Part shown: positions 17,183-26,423 of the stretch, piece after piece
Position numbering within the stretch: position 1 is the stretch's first letter
Layout of the letters: each line of letters begins with the position of its first letter
Origin: Roseburia sp. 831b
Lineage (GTDB): Bacteria > Bacillota > Clostridia > Lachnospirales > Lachnospiraceae
Direction of reading: 5' to 3'
Assembly (NCBI RefSeq): GCF_001940165.2
Contig: NZ_CP135162.1
Coordinates: 1,477,501-1,541,500 of the forward strand
Length of the DNA stretch: 64,000 nucleotides
Notes under the pieces: generated by a model
Databases searched by the model: none
Told to the model about the DNA's origin: nothing
Seen by the model: only the letters and a program-made list of their open reading frames with translations
Position numbers and translations under genes: made by a program

Positions 17183-17988
17183 CTTTCACCACCTCGTATT
17201 TTCTGTTTCTCTTCAACTTTTCTTATCCAATAATCACAGTCATCAACAAGCCAATCTGAATACTTCGGAATATATCTAAATGTCGTATCATTTGGCTCTC
17301 GTTTCGCATAATCCTTTATGTAATCAACCGTCGCATAGTAAATAAGCTTTGCAACATCCTTTCGATTTGGTTCAAGCACTCCTAATAGTTTTTCCATCCA
17401 CACTTGCTTCGCTTTTACTGCTGCTGATTTTTTAGGATATTTGTCAAATGTATCAATCCACGCCTGCTCTGCATTGAATGAACTGGCAAGCGAGCTTTCT
17501 TTTGTATTTTCTTTCTCTATATCTGTATCTATGTCTTTCTCTGTATCTATCTCTACATTGCAATTTTGTTGCAAATTGTTGCGCTCCGCTTCAACAGCGT
17601 TGCATTGCAACATTTTTTGTGCATTTTCCCTAGATTTCCGACTTCTTCTAGTACTTGCGGTCTCACTTCCTAGGTTATCTTGCACAAATGGCATGATGTA
17701 CTCGATATTGTCAGATGTTTCCAGTAATCCACATGATAAAAGATACTGAATTGTGACTTGAACATTAATCTCGTCCTCGTCAATATCAAGGGCGATTTCT
17801 TTGTAAAATTCATCTTCTAAGCCGGAGTATTCCAGGTAACCGCCTTTTTTTAGCGATAACAACTGCATTTTTAAATAGATGATGGTATATGTATCTCCAC
17901 CTGCCATCTTTCGTAGCTTTTTAATTCTCTTACTGTCGAAGAAGTCATCCATCAATTTAAGCCAATAGTATCGCTTATTCTCCGCCAT
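17179..17988 (-). CDS. Phage replisome organiser (DnaD-like)
   Basis: This ~269-residue initiator starts MAENKRYYWLKLMDDFFDS, the phage replisome-organiser N-terminal domain (winged helix). A low-complexity linker follows (IDTEKDIDTDIEKENT), then a DnaD-like C-terminal region (TFDKYPKKSAAVKAKQVW). The ATG at 17988 follows GGAGG with an 8-base spacer. The linker coding DNA (about 17535-17611) holds phased GTTGCA repeats, so the origin may lie inside the gene as in other phages. It precedes dnaB. Confidence 0.9.
   Translation of the reverse strand: MAENKRYYWLKLMDDFFDSKRIKKLRKMAGGDTYTIIYLKMQLLSLKKGGYLEYSGLEDEFYKEIALDIDEDEINVQVTIQYLLSCGLLETSDNIEYIMPFVQDNLGSETASTRRSRKSRENAQKMLQCNAVEAERNNLQQNCNVEIDTEKDIDTDIEKENTKESSLASSFNAEQAWIDTFDKYPKKSAAVKAKQVWMEKLLGVLEPNRKDVAKLIYYATVDYIKDYAKREPNDTTFRYIPKYSDWLVDDCDYWIRKVEEKQKIRGGES
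17551..17611. repeat. Iteron array inside the replisome organiser gene
   Basis: GTTGCA-like hexamers start at 17557, 17568, 17578 and 17599, at multiples of about 10.5 bp, and end in an inverted TTGCAAC. The tract upstream (TCTTTCTCTGTATCTATCTC) and the array recur at 59041-59115. Helical phasing of repeats within an initiator gene is the layout of a phage origin; that function is inferred. Confidence 0.55.
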
Positions 17989-18580
17989 CCTCTTTTCCTC
18001 CAAGTAATTCGATAACCTTTGCGCCTGCGTTCTCTGGTCGGCAAAATACAAACTCAACACCATACTTAAGCTGCATGGTCAACATCGCCTTTGCAAGCGT
18101 CTCACCGGATGTTGGTTTTGCTTTCGGTAACGCTACGTTCAGCCACTTTCCAATATTGTGCATATAAGCAATTTTGTTGTATCGGTGCATCCGTGGATTC
18201 TGCCAACGGAATACATCATCAATAGATTTCACTCCATCTGTATTCTCAATCAATACATACAACTTAATTCCGTTGTTCTGTGCCAAGATACATTCATCCC
18301 TGAACCTCGCGTGTTGCTTTCCGCAGATATTCCCGACAATCTCCTGCATATCTTTCTTGGTGTCTACCGACACATCGTAGCTTCCAAGGAAATCCATTTT
18401 TTTCACTTCCGTGTTTCGCCTTGCTTTTCTGTCTATTACATCCTGAACCTTTTCATTAACAACTATGTAATCACCAACCGGCAAAGGAAGTCTGTAAACT
18501 TCAATATCATTATCTTCAAAAAATTGTTTTTTCTGAATATGTTTATCCGCCTGTTGTCCTTTATCTTCTATCAATTTCAC
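17975..18580 (-). CDS. ERCC4-type nuclease
   Basis: This 201-residue protein carries the ERCC4 nuclease pattern: YRLPLPVGDYIVV, then VIDRKAR, and RFRDECILAQ. These give the GDY...ERK-like acidic and lysine residues used for metal-dependent cutting of branched DNA. The start is GTG at 18580 (AGAGG upstream); a TTG at 18598 is possible. It probably resolves replication or recombination intermediates. Confidence 0.85.
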   Translation of the reverse strand: MKLIEDKGQQADKHIQKKQFFEDNDIEVYRLPLPVGDYIVVNEKVQDVIDRKARRNTEVKKMDFLGSYDVSVDTKKDMQEIVGNICGKQHARFRDECILAQNNGIKLYVLIENTDGVKSIDDVFRWQNPRMHRYNKIAYMHNIGKWLNVALPKAKPTSGETLAKAMLTMQLKYGVEFVFCRPENAGAKVIELLGGKEDGGE

Positions 18581-18679
18581 TTCATCACTTCCTCTCAAAA
18601 TACCTCTGTGGCTTTGTAATTTGACCGTAGACGAGTTTTTATTGCATCAGCGGACAAATTAACAACAAAGGATAAAAAT

Positions 18680-18952
18680 TTAGTTAAACGGCAATTCTGA
18701 ATAACCTTTGATAACATATCTATTGACAACTACTGCAAACGTAGCTTCTTGATGTGTTTTTAAACACCAAATAATTTGTTCCTCTGTTGGTTCTTTATCA
18801 AAAACTTCTTCTGCTACTACAGTTTTCTTAAATCCGTTATCGTAAATAAGTCGCACAACATATTCTTTTCTAAGCATTTCTCCATCATTCAAGAGAACTG
18901 TGTCGCTATTAACTAAATCTGATTTTCCATTTCTTTGAATTGCATACTTCAA
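18680..18952 (-). CDS. Hypothetical protein
   Basis: This 90-residue protein begins KYAIQRNGKSDLVNSDTVLL from a TTG codon with AGGAGG six bases upstream. A beta-rich half and an EEQIIWCLKTHQEA helix follow. It lies between the MBL hydrolase and ERCC4 nuclease genes. Not recognised. Confidence 0.6.
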   Translation of the reverse strand: MKYAIQRNGKSDLVNSDTVLLNDGEMLRKEYVVRLIYDNGFKKTVVAEEVFDKEPTEEQIIWCLKTHQEATFAVVVNRYVIKGYSELPFN

Positions 18953-19107
18953 AGTTTTCCTCCTTTCCGGCGGCCACAGGGGGATTGCAACCGCCTTGTT
19001 GGTATTCCATGGCTTTCAATAAAATTTCGTGATATATTATTTTCCTTACCAAATAGCCATGTCCGCATGAATGGGTTTCTTTTATGCTTTCGCAAAGGTG
19101 TTTCAAC

Positions 19108-19830
19108 CTACGTGAACGGACAAAGGTTCAAATCGACCTCTAATCCTTTTTCTGCTATGTAACAATCTGCGCCATATTTAATTGTTTCTCTTGTCTTTTG
19201 TAGAAATTGTGCCGAATCGGCGTTTTTATCTGATAAGTGTAGTAGAACGACATTTCTCAATGCCGGATTATCGTTAGTAGATATGAAGTCCAGAGCCGTT
19301 TGCAGGCTCATGTGACCTCTTAAAACATGTTCGCGGTTGACAGCTTCATTGTCAATCAAATCATCGCTGTAATTGGCTTCTGCGAGTATATGATTTACAT
19401 TGGAGAACCGCCAACGGACGCATTCTGTATCTGTCACGTAGACAAGACTTCCAATGTCCGGATGCTCAATATAGAATCCATAACAAGGACACTCCGAACC
19501 GTCATTATTTCCATGGAACCAATGACCATCTTTTGACATGTTTGGAAAAGCCCTTATTCTAAACTGCGAATTGTCAAATTCAAGACTTTGTCCTTCATTT
19601 CTGAACGGTTCAAATACTGGTATTCCTGCTCTTGCATACTCAAACCAATGTAAATGGTGGTCAGAATGGATATGGGTTATAATGACCGCCTTAATCTTCC
19701 TCACATTGAAATCCAATGCTTTCTTGACTTCCATAAATGGCAACCCGGCTTCGATTATCAATGCTTCGTTGTCATTCTCCAGTATGTAGCAGTTACCGGA
19801 TGAACCGGAACCTAAAACTTTAAGTTTCAT
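19108..19830 (-). CDS. MBL-fold metallo-hydrolase (YycJ-like)
   Basis: This 240-residue metallo-beta-lactamase-fold enzyme opens MKLKVLGSGSSGNCYIL and has the two-metal motif THIHSDHHLH at about residues 55-64. A later conserved histidine lies in HMSLQTAL. Relatives of this type are often found in phage recombination modules, where they are thought to act as nucleases. It starts within the end of the upstream gene, with AAGG-CGG preceding the ATG. Confidence 0.85.
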   Translation of the reverse strand: MKLKVLGSGSSGNCYILENDNEALIIEAGLPFMEVKKALDFNVRKIKAVIITHIHSDHHLHWFEYARAGIPVFEPFRNEGQSLEFDNSQFRIRAFPNMSKDGHWFHGNNDGSECPCYGFYIEHPDIGSLVYVTDTECVRWRFSNVNHILAEANYSDDLIDNEAVNREHVLRGHMSLQTALDFISTNDNPALRNVVLLHLSDKNADSAQFLQKTRETIKYGADCYIAEKGLEVDLNLCPFT

Positions 19831-20197
19831 CACCATCACCGCCTTTTGATTCAGATATGTACTTTACCCGTAAGTCATATACTGTCTGGCAAAGAGTATC
19901 GCAGATTTCATTTGCAATCTCTCCCTCATTTGCCAAGTGACGAACATAACTTTTACCGCATATATAACAAGTCAGTTTTCGTATAAGTTCCCACATCGCC
20001 CATGAAGTAACGCTGTCAATAACCGTTCGCATTAGTCCATCTTGGCTCTTTCCATCAACAGTTCTCTTTACAAACCAATACTCCCTTGGCTCTTTAAGCG
20101 TTGTGGAAACATCCTCTCTTATTACCTTTCCTCTAAGTGATTTCTCAACTTCTTTCAGGATTTCTGCTTTCAATTCTTCTTTTTCTTTATCTGTCAA
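19820..20197 (-). CDS. Hypothetical phage protein
   Basis: This 125-residue charged protein has a helical start (TDKEKEELKAEILKEVEKSL) and later LIRKLTCYICGKSYVRHL. The start is TTG with AGGAGA eight bases upstream. It is coupled to the MBL hydrolase by overlap. Function not recognised. Confidence 0.65.
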   Translation of the reverse strand: MTDKEKEELKAEILKEVEKSLRGKVIREDVSTTLKEPREYWFVKRTVDGKSQDGLMRTVIDSVTSWAMWELIRKLTCYICGKSYVRHLANEGEIANEICDTLCQTVYDLRVKYISESKGGDGDET

Positions 20198-20288
20198 AAA
20201 AATTCTCTCCTTACGTCAATAATGCTTCGTGTCTGCCCTAACAACTTCCACATTGCACTGCGTCTAAAAATGATAAGACTTCCATAGG

Positions 20289-20600
20289 CTACTCCAATTC
20301 TTCCTCTGCCGGGAACTGAAATACTTTAGGAAGCACCCAATAATTCGGCTGTACATATACTTTGTTTACATGGTCAAAACCGCCATCAAGTTCCATTCTT
20401 GTCAGATATTTTTCTCTAAGCATTTCCATAGCTTTCTTGGCTTTTTCTTCGGTTGAGTATGAAGCCATTTCCATATCGTTTATAACTGACTCCACACCAG
20501 TTAAATTTTTATTGAGAAAGTATATTACTCGGTTAAAACGCTGAATAACAACCTGCTCATAAGGAACATCAATTGTTCCGTCCTGTGATATAACTCTCAT
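20289..20600 (-). CDS. Conserved small phage protein
   Basis: This 103-residue protein begins MRVISQDGTIDVPYEQVVI and ends with an STEEKAKKAMEMLREKYL helix. It belongs to a widespread Firmicutes phage family of unknown role, and 56799-57032 encodes a diverged second member in this prophage. It lies next to the RecT-like gene. Confidence 0.75.
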   Translation of the reverse strand: MRVISQDGTIDVPYEQVVIQRFNRVIYFLNKNLTGVESVINDMEMASYSTEEKAKKAMEMLREKYLTRMELDGGFDHVNKVYVQPNYWVLPKVFQFPAEEELE

Positions 20601-20609
20601 GGCAACCTC

Positions 20610-21680
20610 CTAGTCCTTCATAAAGTCTGGCACGTTCTCGTCATTCTCAACGACTTCTCCGGCTACTTTCTCTGGCTGTGCCATCTTAGGTTCCTCCACG
20701 GTTTCTGCAACTTCCTGGTCAACCTGGAAATCCTCGGAATTAGCATTCTCTGCAATTTCTTCCTGCGTTTGCACATAGGTTTCATCAAGCTGATTGAATG
20801 ACTGCTTTGCCATACTGTTAAAGTCCTTGCGATACTTCTTGATTGCATTGTTACGCATCTTGCGAACAATCATAGATTCTGGCGTATCAAGCCATGCTGC
20901 GCTGATATAAGGCTTTGCAACTTCACATTCCAACATTTCATCAACGGTTGCGCATTTTCTCAAAGCGTCGAAAATCTCTTCTTTCTTTGTCTTGATTTTG
21001 CCTAACTGTTCCGCCGATGCTTTGTAACGATTCTGGCAGATGCCAAAAGTCTCATTCATCAGATTGTTGCGCACATGGGCAAACAGATTGACTTTTACAC
21101 CGTCTCTCTCTGCAATCAGATACTGAAATGTGCCGTCCTTTAATTTCAGAGGATAAACAACACGGACAACTTTCTGCGACTGTCCCATTTCTTCCCACTC
21201 TGGCGGTGTCATTTCGATACCTTTATGCTTTGGATATGAAAATTCATCGCCCTCTTTAACAAGCCAACAAGGATATACGGTATCAACATTCTCTCCGTAG
21301 TTACGAAGTAATGCATCGTTGCCGTCTCCCTCGATCCCCATTTCAACGACCTGCACATAGTTGTCTCCGGACTTCTTTGTTCTAAGCTGAAAATAGCACT
21401 CTCTCGGCACTGCATTTGCATTAAGTTTAAGGCTTGCGCACTGACCGACAACCTCACGCAGATTTGACTTATCAAGATTGTTTAAGTCCTTGATTTTGTC
21501 GCTGTCCTTAACAAGCTGATAAATACTTGTCATAGCTGACATGGCGCACTGTTTTGAATAATCATCATATGGCACGCCACATAACTCAAAATCCTTTGTA
21601 ACAAGATTCGTGATTGAATTAGTCCACTGACTGACCGCAGTGTTGACTTTCTGTACCTCTAAACTGTTGTTTTCTGCCAT
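20610..21680 (-). CDS. RecT-like single-strand annealing protein
   Basis: This 356-residue protein shows the RecT pattern: a helical start, ASLKLNANAVPRECYFQLRT, then VQVVEMGIEGDGNDALLRNYG and a later metal- or DNA-binding segment. RecT proteins anneal complementary strands during phage recombination. The acidic C-terminal tail (about residue 300 onward) could recruit SSB or a nuclease. Context with SbcC-like ATPase and SSB genes supports this, but the match is distant. Confidence 0.6.
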   Translation of the reverse strand: MAENNSLEVQKVNTAVSQWTNSITNLVTKDFELCGVPYDDYSKQCAMSAMTSIYQLVKDSDKIKDLNNLDKSNLREVVGQCASLKLNANAVPRECYFQLRTKKSGDNYVQVVEMGIEGDGNDALLRNYGENVDTVYPCWLVKEGDEFSYPKHKGIEMTPPEWEEMGQSQKVVRVVYPLKLKDGTFQYLIAERDGVKVNLFAHVRNNLMNETFGICQNRYKASAEQLGKIKTKKEEIFDALRKCATVDEMLECEVAKPYISAAWLDTPESMIVRKMRNNAIKKYRKDFNSMAKQSFNQLDETYVQTQEEIAENANSEDFQVDQEVAETVEEPKMAQPEKVAGEVVENDENVPDFMKD

Positions 21681-21682
21681 AA

Positions 21683-22417
21683 TTATTTTTCCTCGCTTTC
21701 TTCAAATTCTTTTAACTGCTCCGCTAAATTCTTGCACTCATCCGCAACATATTCTTCGGTGCAGATAACATCATCAATCGGATATTTACTTTCAACCATT
21801 TTTCGTAGTTGATACTCTTTTCTATGGCTCGGAAACTTCTGCATCGCATAATCCAAATCCGACTTATCTCCTGCATGTCCGCAATCAAATCCGAACCACC
21901 ACAAATCACTCTCGATTGGATAACTTGAATGCTCTCCACCGCCTGCGTATGTAATACCACCGTGACACTGAAAGTATGCTTCAATGCGTATCCTTTCATC
22001 TTCATCCAGACAAGCACCAAGCAAAGGAAAAATCCCGCTTACTTCTCTGTCCCCGACATCGGCTTTCTTGATTTCAAGGTAATCACTGTAATCCTTTCCG
22101 TATAATGGATGATTCTTTGGAATGCCGACATAACCGCATCTGTGCCCGATACTTCCAAATATGACAACACATTTGTAGCCTGCGTGTTCAAACTCACGCT
22201 CGACAATGTACCGTTTTTCCGGCGCTTCATATTTCTTCACAACTGCCACCTTGTCAGCACCGTAGATTTCCACCCACTTCATATCCACAGATTCATCCGT
22301 GACGATTAACTTTGCACCTTTGGCATTTACAACCGTGTCACCGGCTTTTACAGAATCCTCGGTGCGGTATGTATAACTTCTGGTGCTGTTTGGGAATTTT
22401 GCTTTGATATAATTCAT
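21683..22417 (-). CDS. Conserved phage protein of unknown function
   Basis: This 244-residue protein holds GHRCGYVGIPKNHPLYGKDY, HGGITYAGGG and DLWWFGFDCGHAGD, a signature of a common phage protein family with no known role. The conserved His, Cys and Asp residues hint at a metal site. Two bases separate it from the RecT-like gene. Confidence 0.75.
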   Translation of the reverse strand: MNYIKAKFPNSTRSYTYRTEDSVKAGDTVVNAKGAKLIVTDESVDMKWVEIYGADKVAVVKKYEAPEKRYIVEREFEHAGYKCVVIFGSIGHRCGYVGIPKNHPLYGKDYSDYLEIKKADVGDREVSGIFPLLGACLDEDERIRIEAYFQCHGGITYAGGGEHSSYPIESDLWWFGFDCGHAGDKSDLDYAMQKFPSHRKEYQLRKMVESKYPIDDVICTEEYVADECKNLAEQLKEFEESEEK

Positions 22418-22433
22418 TCTGATACCTCACTAT

Positions 22434-23363
22434 CTAAAATAATTTATTTATCAATTCCATTGCATACATTGTGTCAACCTTGGAATCGCCAGTCTCTTCC
22501 ATGTGTTTCTGCAATGCTTCGACCATCATCTGAAAATAAGTTGTATCTACACCGGTCAGCTGTTCTTCCAAGACTTTTACATCTTTCAAATCCAGCTCAT
22601 TTAACTGCATACACATTTTTACATACTGACCAGCGTTGATATGATAGCCGCGCTCAATGTACTTCCTTGTGCGAATAATAGAGCAAAGCGGATATTTAGA
22701 GCCTACATAATACAATTCCTTGTTAATGATGCACTCCAACGCCTTAGGTGGAAGAAATACCTCGTTATCCCACGAACTCCATGCACAGGTGCAATGAACG
22801 AAATCATAATTCTTATGAATTTCCTCTACTTCTCCATAGAACCTTGTAACAATCTGAATCTTGTTTGAAAGGCTTATTGCGTTGCTCGTAATAAAGCGCG
22901 GTCTGTATTTTTCTTTAGAATCTGAATCCGTTTCTTCCTGTTCGTGCTCCATTCCAACTGCTTCATCTTCCTCGGCTGTAGAATCAAAATTGTAAGAAAC
23001 GGAATTTCCTTCCACTTCATCCTCATCTGCAATTCCTTTGGAACGGACAAAACATTTTACCGAACCATTATCACTACCAGTCGCTTTTGCCAATTCTTTC
23101 CCCCACATAAGAGTGACCGGTTTATCTTTGTGCATATCGTTCCACTTATCAACATAGTATTTCGCAACCGCAATACACGCATCTTTTGTTCTGAAATATA
23201 CATCGTAGTCATGCACAGTCTCCCCTGTTAAAAGGGAAACCAAGGCGCCACCTGTGATAATGGTATTTTCTTTTACCACAGCCTTTACGTTCTCATCGTC
23301 AATGCTCTCCATCCAGTCACGAAGTTTGTTACCTAAATGCCGCTTGATATTCTTACTGTTCAT
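22434..23363 (-). CDS. Nucleotidyltransferase-like protein
   Basis: This 309-residue protein has the polymerase-beta-type motif TGGALVSLLTGETVHDYDVYF-like spacing: a GG pair at about residue 37 and the DxD pair in HDYDVYF at about 50. This resembles class II CCA-adding enzymes. An acidic insert and a helical C-terminus follow. The ATG at 23363 has GGAGG nine bases upstream. A nucleotidyltransferase in a recombination module is unusual; its substrate is unknown. Confidence 0.65.
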   Translation of the reverse strand: MNSKNIKRHLGNKLRDWMESIDDENVKAVVKENTIITGGALVSLLTGETVHDYDVYFRTKDACIAVAKYYVDKWNDMHKDKPVTLMWGKELAKATGSDNGSVKCFVRSKGIADEDEVEGNSVSYNFDSTAEEDEAVGMEHEQEETDSDSKEKYRPRFITSNAISLSNKIQIVTRFYGEVEEIHKNYDFVHCTCAWSSWDNEVFLPPKALECIINKELYYVGSKYPLCSIIRTRKYIERGYHINAGQYVKMCMQLNELDLKDVKVLEEQLTGVDTTYFQMMVEALQKHMEETGDSKVDTMYAMELINKLF

Positions 23364-23364
23364 C

Positions 23365-25407
23365 CTACACACCCTCCACTTTCAACTGTTTGTCCTCTGA
23401 TACGGTCAAAAGAATTAACTGTGCATCCATATCTGGCACATTGAACTCATTCAGCGATTCCGCGTTATCAACAAAAATCGGTACGCTCACGCCGTATAAC
23501 TCGCTAAGAGAACGGATAATATCAAGTCCGGCTACGATTCTGTGACCACTGTTCAAAGTCGAATACGGAACGCCATTTACGGTACACTCACAGCAATCTT
23601 TAAGTCCGCCATTTAATTGCGTTTCAAAGAGTTTGAAGTTTACGGTCTTGAAATGGCTGTTGATAGATTCAGAAACCTTATCCAGCTTGAAGCGTATAAA
23701 CTCTTCCAAGAGGTAAAGCATCTGTTCCTGGTCCGCAACTTTCTGTCCGATTTCTTTCTGCTCTGCCTGCAACTGTGCGATTCTCTCGTCAATCTCGACA
23801 TTCATGGATGCCTTGGCAATGATACTGTTCACTTCATCAAGCCGGCTCTGTAAATCAGATTTTTCACATTTAAGGGAATCCAAAATTTCTTCATCATTAG
23901 ATTTTTCCAGATTCTCGATTTTTGCAGTAACTTCATCATGTTTCACTTTCAACTCTACATACTTTGGATTCTGCATATAGTCTGAAAATTCCGGAATCTC
24001 CGCAAGTTTCTTATCAAAATCATTCTTTGATGCAAGTGCTGCAACTTCCTGTTCCTTCAAACTTTTGATGGATTCATGCAATTCTGTATTTTCTTTTCTC
24101 ATACGTTCGATTTCAGATTTGTATTTATTCCCATCAGCAATCAGTTGCTTAAGTGTTGCTTGCTTACTTGCATTGAAATTAGCAATTGCGTCTCTCAACC
24201 TCTTCTCGGCATCGGCTTTTGCCTTTTCTTTTCTGTCCTCAAAATCTAATTTTAACTGCTCAATCTTATCAGCCGGAAGTGTCTGCCCGCATAAAGAGCA
24301 AACCGTTGTAGATTCGTCAAATACCCACTTGGATTCATCAAAGAGATACGGTGTTTCATCAAATGCCCTGGCAAATTCGGCATTGTACTGTGTTCCTAAA
24401 CTGTGACGTTTTTCGTCATAATCAGCGATGCACTTATCATTCAATTTAATCTGATTTTCTGCAATCTGAATCTGATTATGAAAATCACTAAATTTTCGTG
24501 CAGCACAATCCTTTTCATTGTTAAGTTCTCTTCTCCTTGCGGACAGTTCACTATTCATAGTCTGCATAATGCCAGACATTTCAAATTGCAACTGCATCTC
24601 TTCCTGCTGCAGATTACCAATTGCATTTTCAATACTGGAATCCGCAATCTTTTTATCAACACCTGTAATCTGTCTCTCTAAATCAGCTTTTGCAAGTTCC
24701 TGCTCCGCCACGTCAACGTCAACCTTAGATTTCTCGGCTTCATCAATACGGACCGGAATTTCAGCCTGTTTCTTCTTCCACTCTGTAAGAGCCTTGGAAA
24801 ACTTGGCACGAATATCGTCCGTAGACGGCGCTTTTCCTAATTCATCAACCAGTGGTGCATACTTGGCATCTGTCTTTGCAAGTTCCACATCTGATACTTC
24901 TGCAACAAGCTTCATCAGAATATCTCTCTGCTCTTTCCATTTCAGAGAAGAGAAATACTGCGGATTGGTCAACAGCTTAAACATATCCTCGCTCTGCGCC
25001 AGTCCGGAAACATAAGCTTTGAAATCAGCTTCACTTTTCGGGTAACCGTCAATTTCAAATGAATTGACATTTCCCTGCAATGTAACAGTATCAGTACCAC
25101 GTTTCTTAACCCAGTTCTGTTTCTGCGTCTTGGATAGTTCCACTTCCTTGCCGTCTACATCCAGAACCGCTGCAACATTAATTTCTACGTTGTCAATGCG
25201 CTTTCCGTCCTTATCCAGTGGGCGTACATTGAACTTTTCCTCTCCGGCACTGTTCTTGTTAAACAGAAGCCATGTAAACGCATCAAAGATTGTTGTTTTT
25301 CCTGCAGCATTCTGTCCTTTAATACTTGTCTTGTTGGAGAAATTCACATCAAGGCTCCTAATTCCTTTGAAATTCTCCATATGTAACGATTTCAAAATCA
25401 TTCGCAT
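23365..25407 (-). CDS. SbcC/RecF-like AAA ATPase
   Basis: This 680-residue SMC-type ATPase begins with KSLHMENFKGIRSLDVNFSN and Walker A GQNAAGKTT (31-39). Two long coiled coils (about 200-350 and 390-560) flank a zinc-hook CSLCGQ (Cys370, Cys373). The C-terminal half carries the second ATPase lobe (SGHRIVAGLDIIRSLSE, VPIFVDNAESLN). It likely tethers DNA ends for the phage recombination system. No SbcD partner is adjacent; the MBL hydrolase could fill that role. Confidence 0.85.
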   Translation of the reverse strand: MRMILKSLHMENFKGIRSLDVNFSNKTSIKGQNAAGKTTIFDAFTWLLFNKNSAGEEKFNVRPLDKDGKRIDNVEINVAAVLDVDGKEVELSKTQKQNWVKKRGTDTVTLQGNVNSFEIDGYPKSEADFKAYVSGLAQSEDMFKLLTNPQYFSSLKWKEQRDILMKLVAEVSDVELAKTDAKYAPLVDELGKAPSTDDIRAKFSKALTEWKKKQAEIPVRIDEAEKSKVDVDVAEQELAKADLERQITGVDKKIADSSIENAIGNLQQEEMQLQFEMSGIMQTMNSELSARRRELNNEKDCAARKFSDFHNQIQIAENQIKLNDKCIADYDEKRHSLGTQYNAEFARAFDETPYLFDESKWVFDESTTVCSLCGQTLPADKIEQLKLDFEDRKEKAKADAEKRLRDAIANFNASKQATLKQLIADGNKYKSEIERMRKENTELHESIKSLKEQEVAALASKNDFDKKLAEIPEFSDYMQNPKYVELKVKHDEVTAKIENLEKSNDEEILDSLKCEKSDLQSRLDEVNSIIAKASMNVEIDERIAQLQAEQKEIGQKVADQEQMLYLLEEFIRFKLDKVSESINSHFKTVNFKLFETQLNGGLKDCCECTVNGVPYSTLNSGHRIVAGLDIIRSLSELYGVSVPIFVDNAESLNEFNVPDMDAQLILLTVSEDKQLKVEGV

Positions 25408-25664
25408 TTCTTTTTCATCCTTTCTTCATATCCATTTTTTAAACTTTCAAAGTAATTTTCATTCTCAATATATCCACTAACTGATTCAAGCACAGCCAAT
25501 GGAACTCCAAGAGCTTTCTTTCCACTGTATCTGATATTTATTGCGTGGCACCTTGTGATGTACTGGTACACATCATCTATGTGTGTTCTGCATTCAATCA
25601 AATTTTCATATTCATCTCTTGGTATACACACGCTGTCCGAATTTTTATTGCCCTTTTCCATCAA
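25398..25664 (-). CDS. Small hypothetical protein
   Basis: This 88-residue protein starts MMEKGNKNSDSVCIPRDEYE and overlaps both neighbours (SSB stop and ATPase start). The DEYENLIECRTHIDDVYQYI helix is common in small phage proteins. Function unknown. Confidence 0.65.
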   Translation of the reverse strand: MMEKGNKNSDSVCIPRDEYENLIECRTHIDDVYQYITRCHAINIRYSGKKALGVPLAVLESVSGYIENENYFESLKNGYEERMKKKCE

Positions 25665-26284
25665 TCCGCCACCTCAATATTGCTTGCAGAAACCTCATAC
25701 GCAATTCTTTCCTCAAAATCTGTATCAGAAATCTTCTTTTTGTATATACGGCTTTGAACACGTCCTTTAATTTTGATTTTTGTTCCAACTTCTAAGCCAG
25801 ATGAAAATGCAGCGTTTCTTCCCCATGTAATACACGGAATATAGTCCGTTTTTCCATAATAACGTCCAACTGCAAGCAGCACATCCGCAACCTCTCTTCC
25901 AAATGGTGTTTTACGGTAAATTGGTTCTTTACAGATAAATCCAATTAAAGTTATTTCATTTTTGTCTAATCCACTAACTTTCGTAATTATTTCTTCAATA
26001 TCTTGGACGAATACAGATAGTATCAAATGATTTCCCGTTTCATCATGTTCATTGAATGAGCGGAAACTTCCATATACATTAACGGCAAGTCCGACATGTT
26101 TGTCTTCAACTTTAAACAACCGTTCAGAAATGGTCAGCGGAACGACATCTGCAATACCGCTCGTTCTCTTTGCTTCAAGTGTCATAATGTAAAATTTCTC
26201 ACCATAAAATTCATGGCTAAATACAGGCTCTGATGTAATTACTCCTGAAAGTTCTACAATGTTATTCTCTATTGTTCTATTCAT
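25661..26284 (-). CDS. ssb: Single-stranded DNA-binding protein with two OB folds
   Basis: This 207-residue protein looks like a tandem-OB SSB. The first fold is ENNIVELSGVITSEPVFSHEF and the second begins KNEITLIGFICKEPIYRKTPFGREVAD, with YIPCITWGRNA. It coats single-stranded DNA and should cooperate with the RecT-like and ATPase proteins encoded just downstream. Two OB domains in one chain differs from the single-domain host SSB. Confidence 0.85.
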   Translation of the reverse strand: MNRTIENNIVELSGVITSEPVFSHEFYGEKFYIMTLEAKRTSGIADVVPLTISERLFKVEDKHVGLAVNVYGSFRSFNEHDETGNHLILSVFVQDIEEIITKVSGLDKNEITLIGFICKEPIYRKTPFGREVADVLLAVGRYYGKTDYIPCITWGRNAAFSSGLEVGTKIKIKGRVQSRIYKKKISDTDFEERIAYEVSASNIEVAD

Positions 26285-26423
26285 ATTTGAATTTCTCCTT
26301 TTTGTATGTTAAAATGTACGCAAATAGCTTATGCTATTGCTTGATTTGGAATCATTCTGCTTTGGTCGGTTTGGATGATTCCTTTTCTTTTTTTCTAATG
26401 TTTCTTTAATATAATGAAGATTC

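Noticed and set aside
18909-19106. 65-codon minus-strand frame between the MBL hydrolase and 18680-18952
   Set aside because: It fills a 155-bp gap but starts at TTG without a usable ribosome site and overlaps the better supported downstream gene.
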